Positions 35,801 through 48,182 of a stretch of 64,000 nt of DNA are shown here, in pieces. The stretch is from Calonectria ilicicola (taxonomy: Eukaryota; Ascomycota; Sordariomycetes; Hypocreales; Nectriaceae): positions 5,828,001 to 5,892,000 of the forward strand of contig CP085827.1 in the NCBI GenBank assembly GCA_020809705.1. The letters are read 5' to 3'. The position numbers and the translations under genes are program-made. The notes below the pieces were generated by a model. That model saw only the letters and a program-made list of their open reading frames with translations. It did not search any database and had not been told where the DNA came from. Positions within the stretch are counted from its first letter, which is position 1. Each line of letters starts with the position of its first letter.

Positions 35801-38800
35801 CTGAACGCCATCAGAATGAAACCATCCCCGTCCACATCTGATCCTTGCTCGTTATGAGACTGCGGTGAGTCCATGGCCCAGGAATGCGAGGTAAAGGGAG
35901 GGTCTGGCGAACAGCGGAGGGTGTTTGCTCAATTGCGGATCTGACGTTCATTGAAGGGACGAGCGCTCAACTCCACACAAAGAAGGAGGGGGAGTGCGTG
36001 AAATGGGACGCTAAGGCTACTAAGAGAAGCAAGGAAAAAGGAGCTTTGGCCTGGTTTGATCTCTTGATCTTGATTCAAATCTCTGAGACTCCATAGAATA
36101 CATCCAGCTATTTTTCAGGTGGTCGCTATCGTTTAAGTCTTATCATACCAGGGAATTACGCCATTGACTTATTCGCTCCAAGAGCAAAGATCAAGGGCGA
36201 TGAAAATATGAAGCCAGACTAGAAGTCTCAAACCTGACGAGAGGGATGCATGTCCATAACTTTAAGACATTTTAATGTCAAGGGCGCAAAGATATTCACA
36301 CCGTATGAAAGAGGGCATTGCATAAAATGGTTTCTCTAGACAGTAGCTACCTAACTGTTAAGGATAGGATGGCATATGTCTTCCTATCAATTTTCTTTCT
36401 TCGAGACTGATTTAAATGTTTATTGTAACTGTCAGACTTTTATGAATGATGGTTGATCTCGTAGAAATAGGTGGGTGTGCTCCGCAAGGCTTAAAACAGG
36501 CATGCTTTGCTGACTAAAACACACCACTCGCTTGGCTGTGAGGAAGTATTGGGATACAGGGTAATCATGAGTATAAAATGTGTCTAAAATTGGACTCTAG
36601 TTGTGTTATGATCTCTATTTTCTTAAGTGACAAGTACGTTGAACATAGGCCATGTGAATGTACAGTCTTTACAAAGCACAGTGTTTGAAATCTGGGGCGC
36701 CGTTCTCTTTGTAGGAAATTCCTGCTCATCTTGACACACACTGCAGATCGTACTGCGGACTCTCCTCTCGTTAGACTCTAAAAAATGGAAGAAGGTGTAA
36801 TAGATAAATCGAAATATTAGCCCTGCATTAAATACATTGATGCGAGAGAAGCCAGTGTGAGACTGAGAGCTACTTGCCAGACCTACGGAATTCATAGTTG
36901 GTGGCTGATAGACGGTCACCATCACTCGCTATAGCTATCGGGATAATATTTTTTTGTAAATTTCGGTAAGATTGATCGAATGATATTTACAATTTTTAAT
37001 TTACTACTACCATAACTACATCGTTATCTGAAAAACACACTATCTAAAACATTCTACATGATATCAACATGACATCATACTTGCGCAATTAACACAGATA
37101 TAGCGTCTAAGACACATGGCAAGGCCTCCAATAGTTTTTTGATACACATCTTCATTGTTTTATAAATAATTAGGTGGTTTTATACTGATTCATGCTTTTA
37201 AACTCCCATCACGTGCTTTAACGGCTCGGAGAGCTTCTTGACAGATCCACCAGCTTTATTCTTCTGCAAACCCATAGAATGATACTAATACATACGCATT
37301 GTGATCGGCCTACCCAGTCCCCTCATTTACTCTATTTACCACCTATCACTTTTAAATTTTTAATAATCCAATTAAAAAAGAAATATATTGTCGCCACTAC
37401 CTGTGATTTCCCCATTAACTGGGAGGAACAAAATTTAGGGACGTGCGCCAGTGCATACTGTTGATTGTTGGAGTCCCACAAGCCAAATTACCACCAGTCA
37501 CGTCGCGCGCACCTGTGTTGTGCTTTAAAAAAGGATCCTGATGTATAAAAGTAATCGGAATTTTCATGACATTTATTTGTTAGCCTGAAAAAATTCATGA
37601 TAGTTGATGTAGAACTTAGTACACCTGTCTAGCTTGTGGCTGAATACAATCTATGGTGACAACTAAGTGTTCAGTTCTTCTGCGTTCAGCAAGCAGTGAA
37701 CCAAGTCTCACCACAACAGCTAATGATCCAGGGCCACGATCTGGAAGATATACATATGGTACTAAGCCGTCGTAGACAATACAGAGGCAGACATGGAAGC
37801 TGTGTAGAGCTAAGTAATACTTTCATCATGTGCTTCGTTGAACTTGGAGGTCAGGTAGAACTGACCAACGTAACGGACTGGGGCTTGAATATCGCCGACT
37901 GATTAAAAGTTACAAGAATGGAGTAGCAAGGCAAAGTAGAGGGATAATGACTCCAAAGATGGCACTGTTGTTAGTTGGACTGATGATGAAATCGCAGCAA
38001 ACTGGTCTCGAATCCTCACGAGGTTTGCTAACTTGGGCCGCACAAAGCTAGCTCATACCCGTACCCCATAATCCACCTTCTTAGGCGGTTAGTAATAGAT
38101 CTAAACTTAATTTATACAAAAGACTGAGTCTTGGGCAAGTTTTGGATCCCCTTAATACCACAGCAACAAAGATGCTTCAGATGGATGGCACCAAGGGCGG
38201 GATCTCGGGCGAATCATGTCGGCGGTTAGCTGCTACTAGGGCAGGGTCTAGGCGGTGGGCCCAAAATGCAAACTAGAATGGGCGTATAGCAGAGCGAATA
38301 AGTAGGTGCCTAAACAGGTAGGCGGCTCGATATCTCTCTCGTTGACTGTTGTGAGAAGGAAAATTGGAGGGTGTGGGGTCATGTGTATAAATGGATTATA
38401 TAGCCGTAGTTAGTCTTAAGGATCACCAGAATGATGTAGCAATAGAGTCAAGCCTCCAGATACTCGTGATGAAGACGATGAGTTCGAGGAGACAGCATGC
38501 CTATTGTCCCAGGCTGCTAGGAATCGATGGATAGTTGGTATCAAGAGATGAGTAAAAAACAGCGCAAATTCGATAGGACTAAATAAAGGGAGTGAAAACG
38601 GCGCGTCCATCGCGCGTACTATGATGTCAACCACTGCAATGACACAACTCTCACGATACAAAACCCACATGTGGCGAGTTTATGTAAACCTCAAGGGCTG
38701 AGTAAGTAGCGCCAACCTTTCTAACCCGTGTGGCCTGTACTTTATCGTTTTTGTTGGGTCTAGTAACCTCTTTTGAAGTAAATCCCACACGGATATTTAA

Positions 38801-40828
38801 ATTTCTCCTTCTTCGAAGTTCTCACGGCCTTTCACTTGTTGCCACATGGCATAGACTGTGGTTCTTGATCAGTCTGACGGCTTGTTTTATAATTTGATTT
38901 GCCTGAAAATTAAATTATTGCAGTGATGACAGTCGGTCAGATGTTTCGAGAACGAGAGCTTAGCGACGTTGTAGTATACGAAATTCTGAGAGAGAGTTCT
39001 TTCCAATTCGGAGAAGTCAGCAGAAGTAGTTTTTTAGTAAGATAAATGAATTTATTCAAGGATATGAATTTATTTTCGAACCCTAAGCGGCCTTCCTTGT
39101 TCAATAAGAGCTCAGACAGAGGTGTCGGCATATGCCTGACCAATGCCACCGCACGCCTCACCACCCCTTCCGAGTCCAATTTCTTCCAGAGTTATGATTC
39201 CTATACTATGGTCTTGATCTCAGTTGAATACGGCAGCGGTTGGGAATTGGACAGTGAGAAGTTTTGACTTCACCGTAGTCAATGCATTTCCATGTACACA
39301 GGTCCGATTCCGCTCATTGAGAGGATCCATGATCAGAAGGTGCCCTGTGCTCGACTTAGAATACGAAGAGCATAGTATGAAGTAAGGCGGCAATGGGTAG
39401 GGAAGAGCCCAAGTTCTACATATTCACATTTGTGGTACTGCAGGTTAGCCTTGATGACGGTGCTTGGGGTGACTTTTGTGTGATTGCGACAGGAGAGACA
39501 TGGGAAGTTGCAGTACGCTTTGTACTTGCAGCCGTGATGGCGAAAAGGCACCAGCAGTTTTTAGCTCTGCAATGACCATTTTTGATGACCAATGCGGGCA
39601 AATATAGCTGTGTTTTGGAGTGGAGTTTTCGAGCAAGCTTCTACAATCAGATATCATGAAGTGATTTACTGTGTGCGATCGAGTCGTACTTGTTCTCTCT
39701 TACAAAAACATTCCTACGTCTATACCCTCATAAAAACATATGGAATAATATTTCTAATAAGTAAACTTTGGAGAATAAAAGGTGGCACGCAATTAACTGC
39801 TGGGTTTACTCGCAATCTTTGAGTGACACCCACCACCTGATGGTAGGGCGGGGGCAATATTTTTCACTCTCTGCTTTTGATACCTGAAAAATTAGAAGCC
39901 TTGGTACATTTCGCTTTTGGATAATATGTATAGATGATGAAAGAGGCAAGAAAGCCATGATTTACGAATCCCGACCAAGGATGCCAACACCACCGCCGAT
40001 GGTGCTGATGGTGCTGATGGTAGATTTCAAGTGCAAGGCCGGGAAAATGGAGCGCTAGTTGCGATAAAATTGCCATGGGTTCTTAAATTGAACTTGGGAG
40101 AATCTCCGGCATCGCGAGGTTATGCAGGACAGAAACTGTACGGGGTGTTTGGCAATATTGTCGCTCGTCCGTTAAACTAGCCTCGGGAATGTTCGTAGAA
40201 GTGTTGGTAATAGAATGAGGTATATCTTCCGTGAAAGAGACTTACCGAACGCATAATTTGGTATTTCCATGTTTTGTTCTAACTCCCGCTGGCTGATCTC
40301 AACCCGGAAATCGTACGGTCGTTCAGTGTCAGCTGTCGTCGTCACCTTGTGCCCAGTCGCCATAGCAAATATCCGGAGCACTTGTCGCATTACGGAGGCA
40401 GAGGGCATCTCAATTCAGTTTAAGTTTCCACAACTTTTTTTTCTCCTTCTTTTAATAAAGTTCCTTTCGTCGGATTTAGATCTAGAGACGCGACGGTCGA
40501 GGTATGATCGAAGAAAGTATTTTAAGGCGCCGCCGGATGCCGAACACTATAGATCAAAATGATCTAGGCCCGGCCTCGTGATTATTGTTCATTATGAGAT
40601 ATATCGGAATCGAGATATGTTTCGGAAAGGAAATACTGGGCTTAAGGTCCCTGCGAAGATCGTGCTGCTGGGGGAGGTTGAGTCCCGGATTGCCGCCAAC
40701 CGGTTCGAGATTCCTTTTGACATTGGCGCAAAAAACACCCAAATAAAAAAAGAAGTGCAATTATGATTTCATTAGATGGGAAATGCGGTCACTTATATAG
40801 TCATGCATCAATTACTAAGGTTAGTGGA

Positions 40829-40911
40829 CTGCGGCTGCGGAACCGCAGAGGTTAGGGCCTGTGGCGACACAACCGCCACAGACAGACCCAAATGCGAGAT
40901 TCTCGAATCTC
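40829..40911. repeat. Three consecutive short inverted repeats
   Basis: CTGCGG (with a second copy directly after it) pairs with CCGCAG (40829-40848). CTGTGGCG pairs perfectly with CGCCACAG around a 7-nt loop (40859-40881). GAGATT pairs with AATCTC around a 4-nt loop (40896-40911). They lie in an otherwise AT-rich stretch. Confidence 0.7.
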
Positions 40912-41796
40912 TGTACTCTTAATTTCTTACAGAATAATATTACGTTTCTTTGATGGGGCGAATTGAATAATTCATAATTATCTGCATGTTCCATGTGCTT
41001 GGCCCGCTATTAACATGTTGAATGAGACTCAATGTAGACGAAAGACCTCGATCATAGCGCGAACTAGGTTTTATTTGCCAACCGATCCGCATCCGCATTT
41101 CTCCAAAACGATTCCCTATGGTTCAAAGTAAGTGGCATATCCCTACCCCAAATTTATGGTGTCAATTTCGATGCGGTTCCGACCGATCAACTGGAGGAGT
41201 AAAGCCTGGTTCTCGAGGGCATTGCCAAACCAATGTATGCAGCATGTATGCATGTCCATTTAATCCTTTTCATCTCCTAGCCACAAATTTCGATCTTAGC
41301 TCTACAAATCACAAAATCCCAAACATATGCCTCGGGAAGCGATATTGATCAATTGCATACTCACTACCAGTAAGTAATGCACATGAGAAACAACAAAGTG
41401 CAGTCAGCTCAGTTTAAAATACTCTTCGTTCTCCAATAATGGATAAAATTTTCTGGCCCCTGCATTGGACGCGCTAGGTGCTCCTCATCAGCCCCAATAT
41501 CACCCATGCGGGGAAATTGGGGCTAGAACTTTGGAGCTTTAAATTTTCAACACCAATCTCCCTTTTGATCTTTCCAATGGCCGCAATTTTTGGCACCCCA
41601 CGCCCTCATCTCGGGCCAAAGGGCGCTCTACTTCCCAAAACTCATACGTTACTTATCGATCAATGCAGCAACCAACCATGGTTCATCCGGACCAGGTTCA
41701 GCGGTCGAGCTTCGACGGGTCATGTGGGGAAGCATGGCCTAAGAGCGAGGCTAGGCACGTCGTGTGGAAAGCACGTGTTGAGAGGATATAAAGGCC

Positions 41797-41814
41797 TATA
41801 ATACATGTATTATA
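41797..41814. repeat. 18-bp perfect palindrome
   Basis: TATAATACATGTATTATA equals its own reverse complement over all 18 bases. It sits about 10 bp after a GGATATAAAGG word. It may be a chance AT palindrome or a dimeric protein site. Confidence 0.7.
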
Positions 41815-42722
41815 TCCCGTATTTATGGAATAATCAAGTTGTATTGATTTCCTAGCGCCATCTTCTCGAACGATATGCTGGCTAGACGCGATTGGGCCGT
41901 TTGGCGGCCCGCCCACTCTCACTTCCGTGTGGTCGAGAACCACAGTACGGAGAGAACCATGTATGAACCTGGCGAGATTAGTTGATTCCACTTTGTAGGT
42001 CCGAGATAGACTTGGCCAGTCAAAATAAGAATGTTGAGTTACGAGGCAAGTACCGCCGACTCTCGCCAAGATCGATTATAATCATATTTTATCAAATACA
42101 TCTAATTTTCACAAACCCGAGCGAACAGGCGCCAGCTGCGCCAAGTTGTGAACTGTTTTGCAAAGATTTTCAAAAGGAAACAGGGCCCTCAGTGAGTTGA
42201 CGTAAAGGCTTTTTCCAATCCGGTCTAGTACCAGAATACAGCTCGGGTTACATGAACTAAGAAGTGAATGCTACATTATGCAAAGGCAAATTTCAAAAGC
42301 ACTTCGCGGCTTCCATATCTCACGTAAGGTCGGGAATATGCACTCAATCCGTATTATTCCCTTATCTCTACAGTCAAAGATAGCAAACTAGCTGTCAGCG
42401 TAGCCACACGGTTTGGGTCTGGTATCATGAACACCGAGTGATGGTGTGGTGAGGGTCAAATGATTGATATTCCAGATATACATCGTATTTTGTTCACATA
42501 TAAATAAATACTACATTAACCGGTCGGTAACTGGCCGACAATGAAAACAAAAACAACGTCTTATCTCGTGTCGCTCTGAAGCCCGAGATTTCAAAAAGCC
42601 ACCAGACCCAACCTTAGGCTAACAACAACGCCTTTGCCAACGCCGCAAGTAAGCACTCGGGGCGGTGGGACTGCATTCAGGTCTCTCCGTTCCCCCCTTA
42701 ACAATGAATCGTGTGATTCGAA

Positions 42723-43876
42723 TTAGTCGTCTCGGATCTTGTCGCTTCGGCCCTTGATGACGCTGGAGAGGTCACCAACGGGGAGCTGGAAGGGGAAGTC
42801 GACAACGGCAAGGAGGATAGCAAACAAGATGTACCAGCCGGCAAGACAGCAAACGAAACCGCAACCACCGCCACCCTAAATTAAATTATTAGTAAGATTC
42901 TTTAGAGTTAAATAGGTAGTGAGCGGAACATACAAGGACGAGCTTGTGGGCAAATGCAGCGTTGCCAACGTAGTCAGAAGCCAGGGAGAAGTAGGCGCCA
43001 GTGAGCAAGAAGAAGCAAAGCATCACGCTGAGGAAGATGACCACAAAGACGACATTGGTTCGCAGCGAGCAGACCAGGAAGACGAAGGACAAGACTCCCA
43101 TAAACAGCAGCCAGAAAGCTAGATGATGTTAGTGTCCATGTCCAGTATAGATCAACAATCTTTTCCCTCCATTGGGACTTACCGAAACTAGCGTTAAAGC
43201 CAGGTTGTTCAAGGCCCTCGGCAGCAGTCTTGGCGTCGGCGGGAGCGTAACTGGCGTAAGAGGCGAAAGAGGGGATCAAGGTGGCGCCGTAAGAGAACCA
43301 GAAACCACCAAAGGAGCAGAATACAGTGGAAGAGAAGCTATTGCCGAGAACCCACTCAAGGATACCACCAAGAACCATGAGAAGACCGCCCATGAACATG
43401 TAAGGACCACTGTAGTCGCCGTGTTAGTACCGCAGTCGCCGGCAATCGAGGCCATTTTGGGGCGCAAAACATACTTTGAGGCAGCGCCGCCACCGCCAGC
43501 GCCTCTCCAGCCCATGAGATCGCAGGACAGAGGAGTGAAGGCGAGGAGGAAACCGACTAGGGCACTATTGGACATGTGTCAGCCACGTGAAAATGAAAAA
43601 CAAAACGGAACGGTTGTCTTTGATGGAAAAAGAAAGCACTACGGGGGGAAGCTAGATTCGAACTCACATTGGAGTAGGATTGGCAAAAGTCTTTCGCAAA
43701 TCACCCTTGACAGCGTTGGGGGGAGACAGGTAAAGCTTCTCAAAGAGCTCAGGGCTCATGGAGACGCTGGCAGCGGAGCGGAATTGCTTGAGCGCCTCCA
43801 TGCGGTTGGCCTCGGGGTCGTAGACGCCATTGCCGTTGTGCTTGGCGTTGAGCTCGGAGTGTTCGCTGGTAGCCAT
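42723..43876 (-). CDS. GPR1/FUN34/YaaH-family acetate/ammonia transporter
   Basis: This is a plasma-membrane transporter of the Ady2/AcpA/Ato family, which moves acetate (with protons) and has been linked to ammonium export. There are five exons: 43876-43668, 43564-43475, 43409-43183, 43118-42934 and 42875-42723. The four introns are 103, 65, 64 and 58 bp, all with GT(G/A)(A/T)G(T) donors and AG acceptors. The product is 287 residues. The first intron join recreates the family signature NPTPIALVGF (66-75). Six hydrophobic segments follow, including LVGFLLAFTPLSCDLMGW, YMFMGGLLMVLGGILEWVLGN, FWLLFMGVLSFVFLVCSL and WYILFAILLAVVDFPFQLPVGDL. I chose the ATG at 43876 (MATSEHSE) because family proteins start near there; an in-frame ATG at 43951 would add 25 residues. 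Confidence 0.92.
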
Positions 43877-46800
43877 TGCGAATTGTCGAGAAGGGGAGAC
43901 ACGCGGTGTTCGAAGTTGGCGAGGAACGGGGGCAGGAGGAGACGGAGACAACGAATAGTCTTTGAGGGGGAAGACTGCGATTAAACAGGTGGGCCACCGG
44001 GGATGGAAGAGGATATGTTGGGTGCGTTTATGAGGAAACCAGCCGCTGCAACATTCAACTCCAGATGAAGAACGGATGGGGGCAGGTCTTATAACAACAA
44101 GTCATTGACATCGCGACAGGCTTAGGCTTAGGCTTGGACGCCAGGTTGGCACGGAAGGAGGCGCCACCCTTTGCTCCGGGCCCATGGAGCTTTGTTTTTT
44201 TTTTTTTTCCCTCCAGCAAGCCAATACCCCAAAAGCTGCTTCTCCAGACCCATGGAGGCGAGATCTCCACCAGTAGGGCAAGGGGAGAGAGAGAGTGCGA
44301 GTCTGGGGGCGACGCCGTGGGCCGGCCGTCCGTAGGGGGGGCGTGCATTGTCCGTAACGAGTCAAGGGCCGTGAAGCCCGTGTCTAGGATTCATCAAAGG
44401 ACGCCAAGGGGCACTCTCTCGGTGCTTTTGGCAACTAGACGTCGTGGAACTGCGTAGTGGAAACGAGTTAGTTGGGGGGATGGCTCCACTAGCGACCACG
44501 TAAATTTAGCACCGTACGCACGACGGGTAGGGTCCACTTGGGGCTCGAGCCTCTGCTTCCCCGTCGTCATGTTGCGGGGGATGAACACTCGCTAAGTCAA
44601 AGTTGGAGTTGCCCCCTCCCCCAGGATCCCCACACCATCCCTTCGACCGACAACGACATGAGAAAAGGCCCTAAGCCTCACCGTCGCATTTGATGCGGAG
44701 TCCGCCAGGCGGGAGCCCTAATTGGGGCCCTGGGAGTCCCGGGGCCCCAGACTTGGGCGTTCTTGTTGGGGGATCTGGAAAAGCCCTATGGTGCGCCATG
44801 GATGCATCCCCAGACTGCAGACGCTGTTTCGGTTGGCCGGAGGCCATAGATAGAGCGAGCACGGCACGGGTCGCCCAAGGAGGTGCAAGCCAAGCGAGGC
44901 GTGGCGCGGCGTGGAGGAAGAGGGTTTCGGTGCCGTGAGGGGAAACCATGGGAAAGTCTCTAGCATGGCCCAGGTGATCTGCAGGTGACATTTGGATGAC
45001 AGGAGGAATCTAGGGCAATGGCTGCGATGCTGTTCGTTTTGGCGTCACGACCGGAACTTCGGGTGCGACTAGCTGCCCGCGCATGGATTTCAGAATGTCC
45101 ATTGCTGCTTGCACAGAGCATCTTGACCACTTTTGCGAAGTTGTGGCGGCCCGATGTGAGGGGCTGCCACATACACATACAGATACAGACAAACGCAAAC
45201 CTTGGGCGCCGCATGCGGTGACGGGTCAGGAGAGGGGGGGGTTGATGGGATTGATGGGGTGCTGGGCAACGTGGCAGGCAGTAGAAGCAATGGTCAAGCA
45301 AATCAGATTCTTTTACCGGCACCAAGAAATCCAATTGCACATTGGATGGTGTGGGCGAAGCCATGTAGGAATGCGCAGGTGGTGTGCCAGGGAATACTAC
45401 GGGGTGAAGCATTGGATGCAGAGTGGGCGCTTCTCCAACTCTTTAGCTCCGTGACAGGGGTCGCACCTACACACACACACGCACTCGCAGCACAACAGGC
45501 CCGTATCAAACGGAGATCTTGGACCTTGGGGTTGCATCGGGCTCTGCACATTGAGGAGTCGACTTTGAGTCCCTATGCTCTAGCGACTGCGCGTTCTACG
45601 CGACGGAATCAGAATGCCCAGAATTTACGAATCCCCATGGTGAATAAGCGCTTGGCAACCCAATTTCGACAAGTCTTTTTTCTTCGCTTTCCAACTTGGG
45701 CTGTCCTTGTTTCCTCTTATTTCTGCTTCTTCCCCCTCCACATACACACTCACACGCACACACATACATTCACACATATTCACACACACAAACCCAACGA
45801 ACACGTACGTCCACTAGCTGCTCTCGGTGCTCGTTACGACTCATTGACTCGCTAGCACCAACGTGTAAGCTCTGGACTGACTGGAGCAGGCAATTACGGG
45901 GGCACAGCAACGGGTGCCCCGAGATCAGTTCGCCTTCCCTGCAAACAGCCAAAACGCAGGCTGCACGTCTCCTGCCGTGCCCGCCTGGCCCCAAGCCAAG
46001 GCCCATACCAACGACTAACATAAGATGAGGGGGAGGGACGCAACCAAAGAGAAAAAACACACGACGGGTAGAGCATCGTGGCTGCGGTTCCGAAGCTGCC
46101 GCTAATCTGTATCCGCCAAAACGCGGCTCCGCAATTTGGTGTGCATCTTGCGTCTCAGCGTCCGCCAATCACGCGCCGCACAGAGAAACCATCGTTCGGT
46201 ACTTGGTTTTGTCTGGGCGTTGGGGTTGGACTCGGGACAAGTAAAGTCCGAATGCTACACCACGTGACCCTGCCCATTCGCACCTCAATGCACCACACCG
46301 CATGAGCTGCTGGCTGCCAGAGTACGTACCTCCCGGCCCGCCTAGCTTGTCATGACGGTAACCTCGCGTGATGAGAAGCAGTCGATTCCGCCAGGGTTCT
46401 GCCCATCTCTATCTTGTCTGCGGCCCGGTTTGGGCATCTGAATGTCTTGTAATGCCGCAGTAGTAATCCGATCTTACCCCAGTCCTCCTCCTATTTCACA
46501 TTGTTGTCCTCTCTCCCCTTGCTCACCCGCACTCATCCATCTATCTATACAACATGCCTGTGCCTTCAACACTTCTTCTCACCGTAACTCCCTTTTTTCC
46601 AATTAAAAAAACCAATCCGTGTTGAAATGCATTTACATTACATGCCGCGATACTAGCTTGCCTTCTCTCCGGCACTATTCCGATCCCTAATGCCCGAGTG
46701 CAATGGGCCCTGTCATGTGGCAACACCAGATCCTGGCCGTGCAGGATCTCTCACCCCAACTCTACAAACTAGCCTGTCCCGCTTGAACTTGCCCCAGCTT

Positions 46801-48182
46801 TCCAACCCCAGATGCATCCTTGAAAAGAGGTTCCATACGTGCGTCTTGCATTTGACTGCGCTCAGACGGGCATTGTTGCGGTCTGGACAAACCCAGTCAT
46901 CTTGTCAACGCCATCCCCGACTGCCGGGCCCAGCACCAGCTTAGTCCATGGCTTAAAGGACAACTGCCAGGGGAGCTCCCAGAAGCTCCGTCAGGGCGCA
47001 ATGCGGCGGGGAGCTGCCACTCGGAGCTCCCCGACGTATCGTGTCCAAAAGATGGGGGTGGAACGTCTGTCGACATCATGTGCAGGCCCCATCGGGGCGC
47101 ATATTGGGCGCGCGGGGGACTCCACGGACAGAAGCATCTGCAAAGAACACAGGCAGCCAAGGAGAATATTGGCCAAGCAAGGATACACCAGGTAATTACT
47201 GTGCTGCTCCAAGTCCGTACTTCCGCATACGTTCAGGACAGCGCGTCGCTATTCCGCCCTCTCTAACGGGGCGAGCTTCGTGGCGATCACTACACCTCCA
47301 CCCACACACTCAAGCACGCCCGCTTGGACAAGAAAGCAATGACGATGCGCTCTTGCTGAGACTGAAGGTCAAGATAGGGGCTTCTTTCGGCCGTCATCGT
47401 CGCCATCAGCGGCCGCAAAGTGGCTGAGCTGACGACCTGGGAGTGTCGTTTCAGCTCATCAACGTTGACCACCTTGCCTCACATCGCAAACTTTTCAGAT
47501 CCAGGTCTAGGACCTCAACAACGGGCTCACCGCAATCTCCCCAGTCAAACTTATTGGAACTGGATGCCATCCCATGAAACGTAGTCAACAGCTCCGCTCC
47601 CAAGCCTGGGCCACGCTTCGTACTCGGTGAATTTCAAGAAGGGGGGGCTCACGATCCCAAATCCTACCAGTAACGTCAAAGGATTCCACTCAGAAGTAGC
47701 AGAGACCAATCTCCCATCACGGCGCCACAATGGGTTCAAATCTCAGCTCCAACTTAGTGGTGAGGTCATGACACTCGTCTAGTTTCTCATGTCTAATATG
47801 TTCATTAGAGGCAAGCTAACTAATTGCTTTCGTATCAACAAGTCTATTCTAAATACACAAGGAAAATCCGGTGCAAATGCATCATGAAATTGGCGCAAAG
47901 CGCGCGCTGATCCAACTCGCTGCGTATGTATGTATGTACTGTAATGGAAGACGTAATGGGGTGTCCCTTTCTTGTTTCGTGTTGAGAGGAGTGACAAAAA
48001 TCCTCCATGTTTCCGGCGCGTTACCCCAGAAGCCACTCCCCGTTGTCCGTATTGGAGTGCAGTAGTGCACATTGCAGATCTCTGGCGGGCCAGCCCCCTT
48101 TTGCCTAAACTGGGCATACGACTGCCTTTTGTTTTTTTTTTCTTTCGTTTGGCTCCACTTGGCAGTGGGCGTTAGTTGTCTT
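43877..48182. other. 4.3-kb interval without a supported gene
   Basis: The left part is the transporter's promoter side and the last 0.2 kb is the likely 3' UTR of the F-box gene. CA-rich microsatellite patches occur at 45466-45482 and 45738-45792. The longest frames (for example plus strand 45202-45855) cross low-complexity CA repeats and have no family motif. Confidence 0.5.
45738..45792. repeat. Imperfect CA-rich microsatellite
   Basis: Repeated CACA/CATA/CACG units occur over about 55 bp, interrupted several times. A shorter CA patch lies at 45466-45482. Confidence 0.7.

Larger units (their letters stand above)
31731..42722. other. 11-kb AT-richer gene desert
   Basis: By eye this is the least GC-rich part of the window. 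Stops are frequent in all frames, TpA-rich words are common and there is a T17 run at 32864-32880. I found no intact gene. There are scattered pieces that read like decayed coding sequence (minus strand near 36640-36900, 37715-37905 and 39060-39240), three consecutive hairpins at 40829-40911 and a palindrome at 41797-41814. The picture fits an old, mutation-degraded accessory block. The right end (about 42200-42722) includes the 3' UTR of the transporter gene. Confidence 0.5.

Noticed and set aside
40554..40766. Overlapping 62- and 68-codon frames on opposite strands
   Set aside because: Both are short and unrecognised; nothing decides between them.
43877..43951. Upstream in-frame ATG of the transporter (25 extra residues)
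   Set aside because: The extension is Pro/Arg-rich and unlike the family, whose N-terminus fits the second ATG. Kept only as an alternative start.
43172..43984. 270-codon plus-strand frame
   Set aside because: It is antisense to the multi-exon transporter and runs through its introns.
45202..45855. 217-codon plus-strand frame
   Set aside because: It crosses a CA microsatellite (HTHTHTHTFTHIHT) and has no conserved wording.
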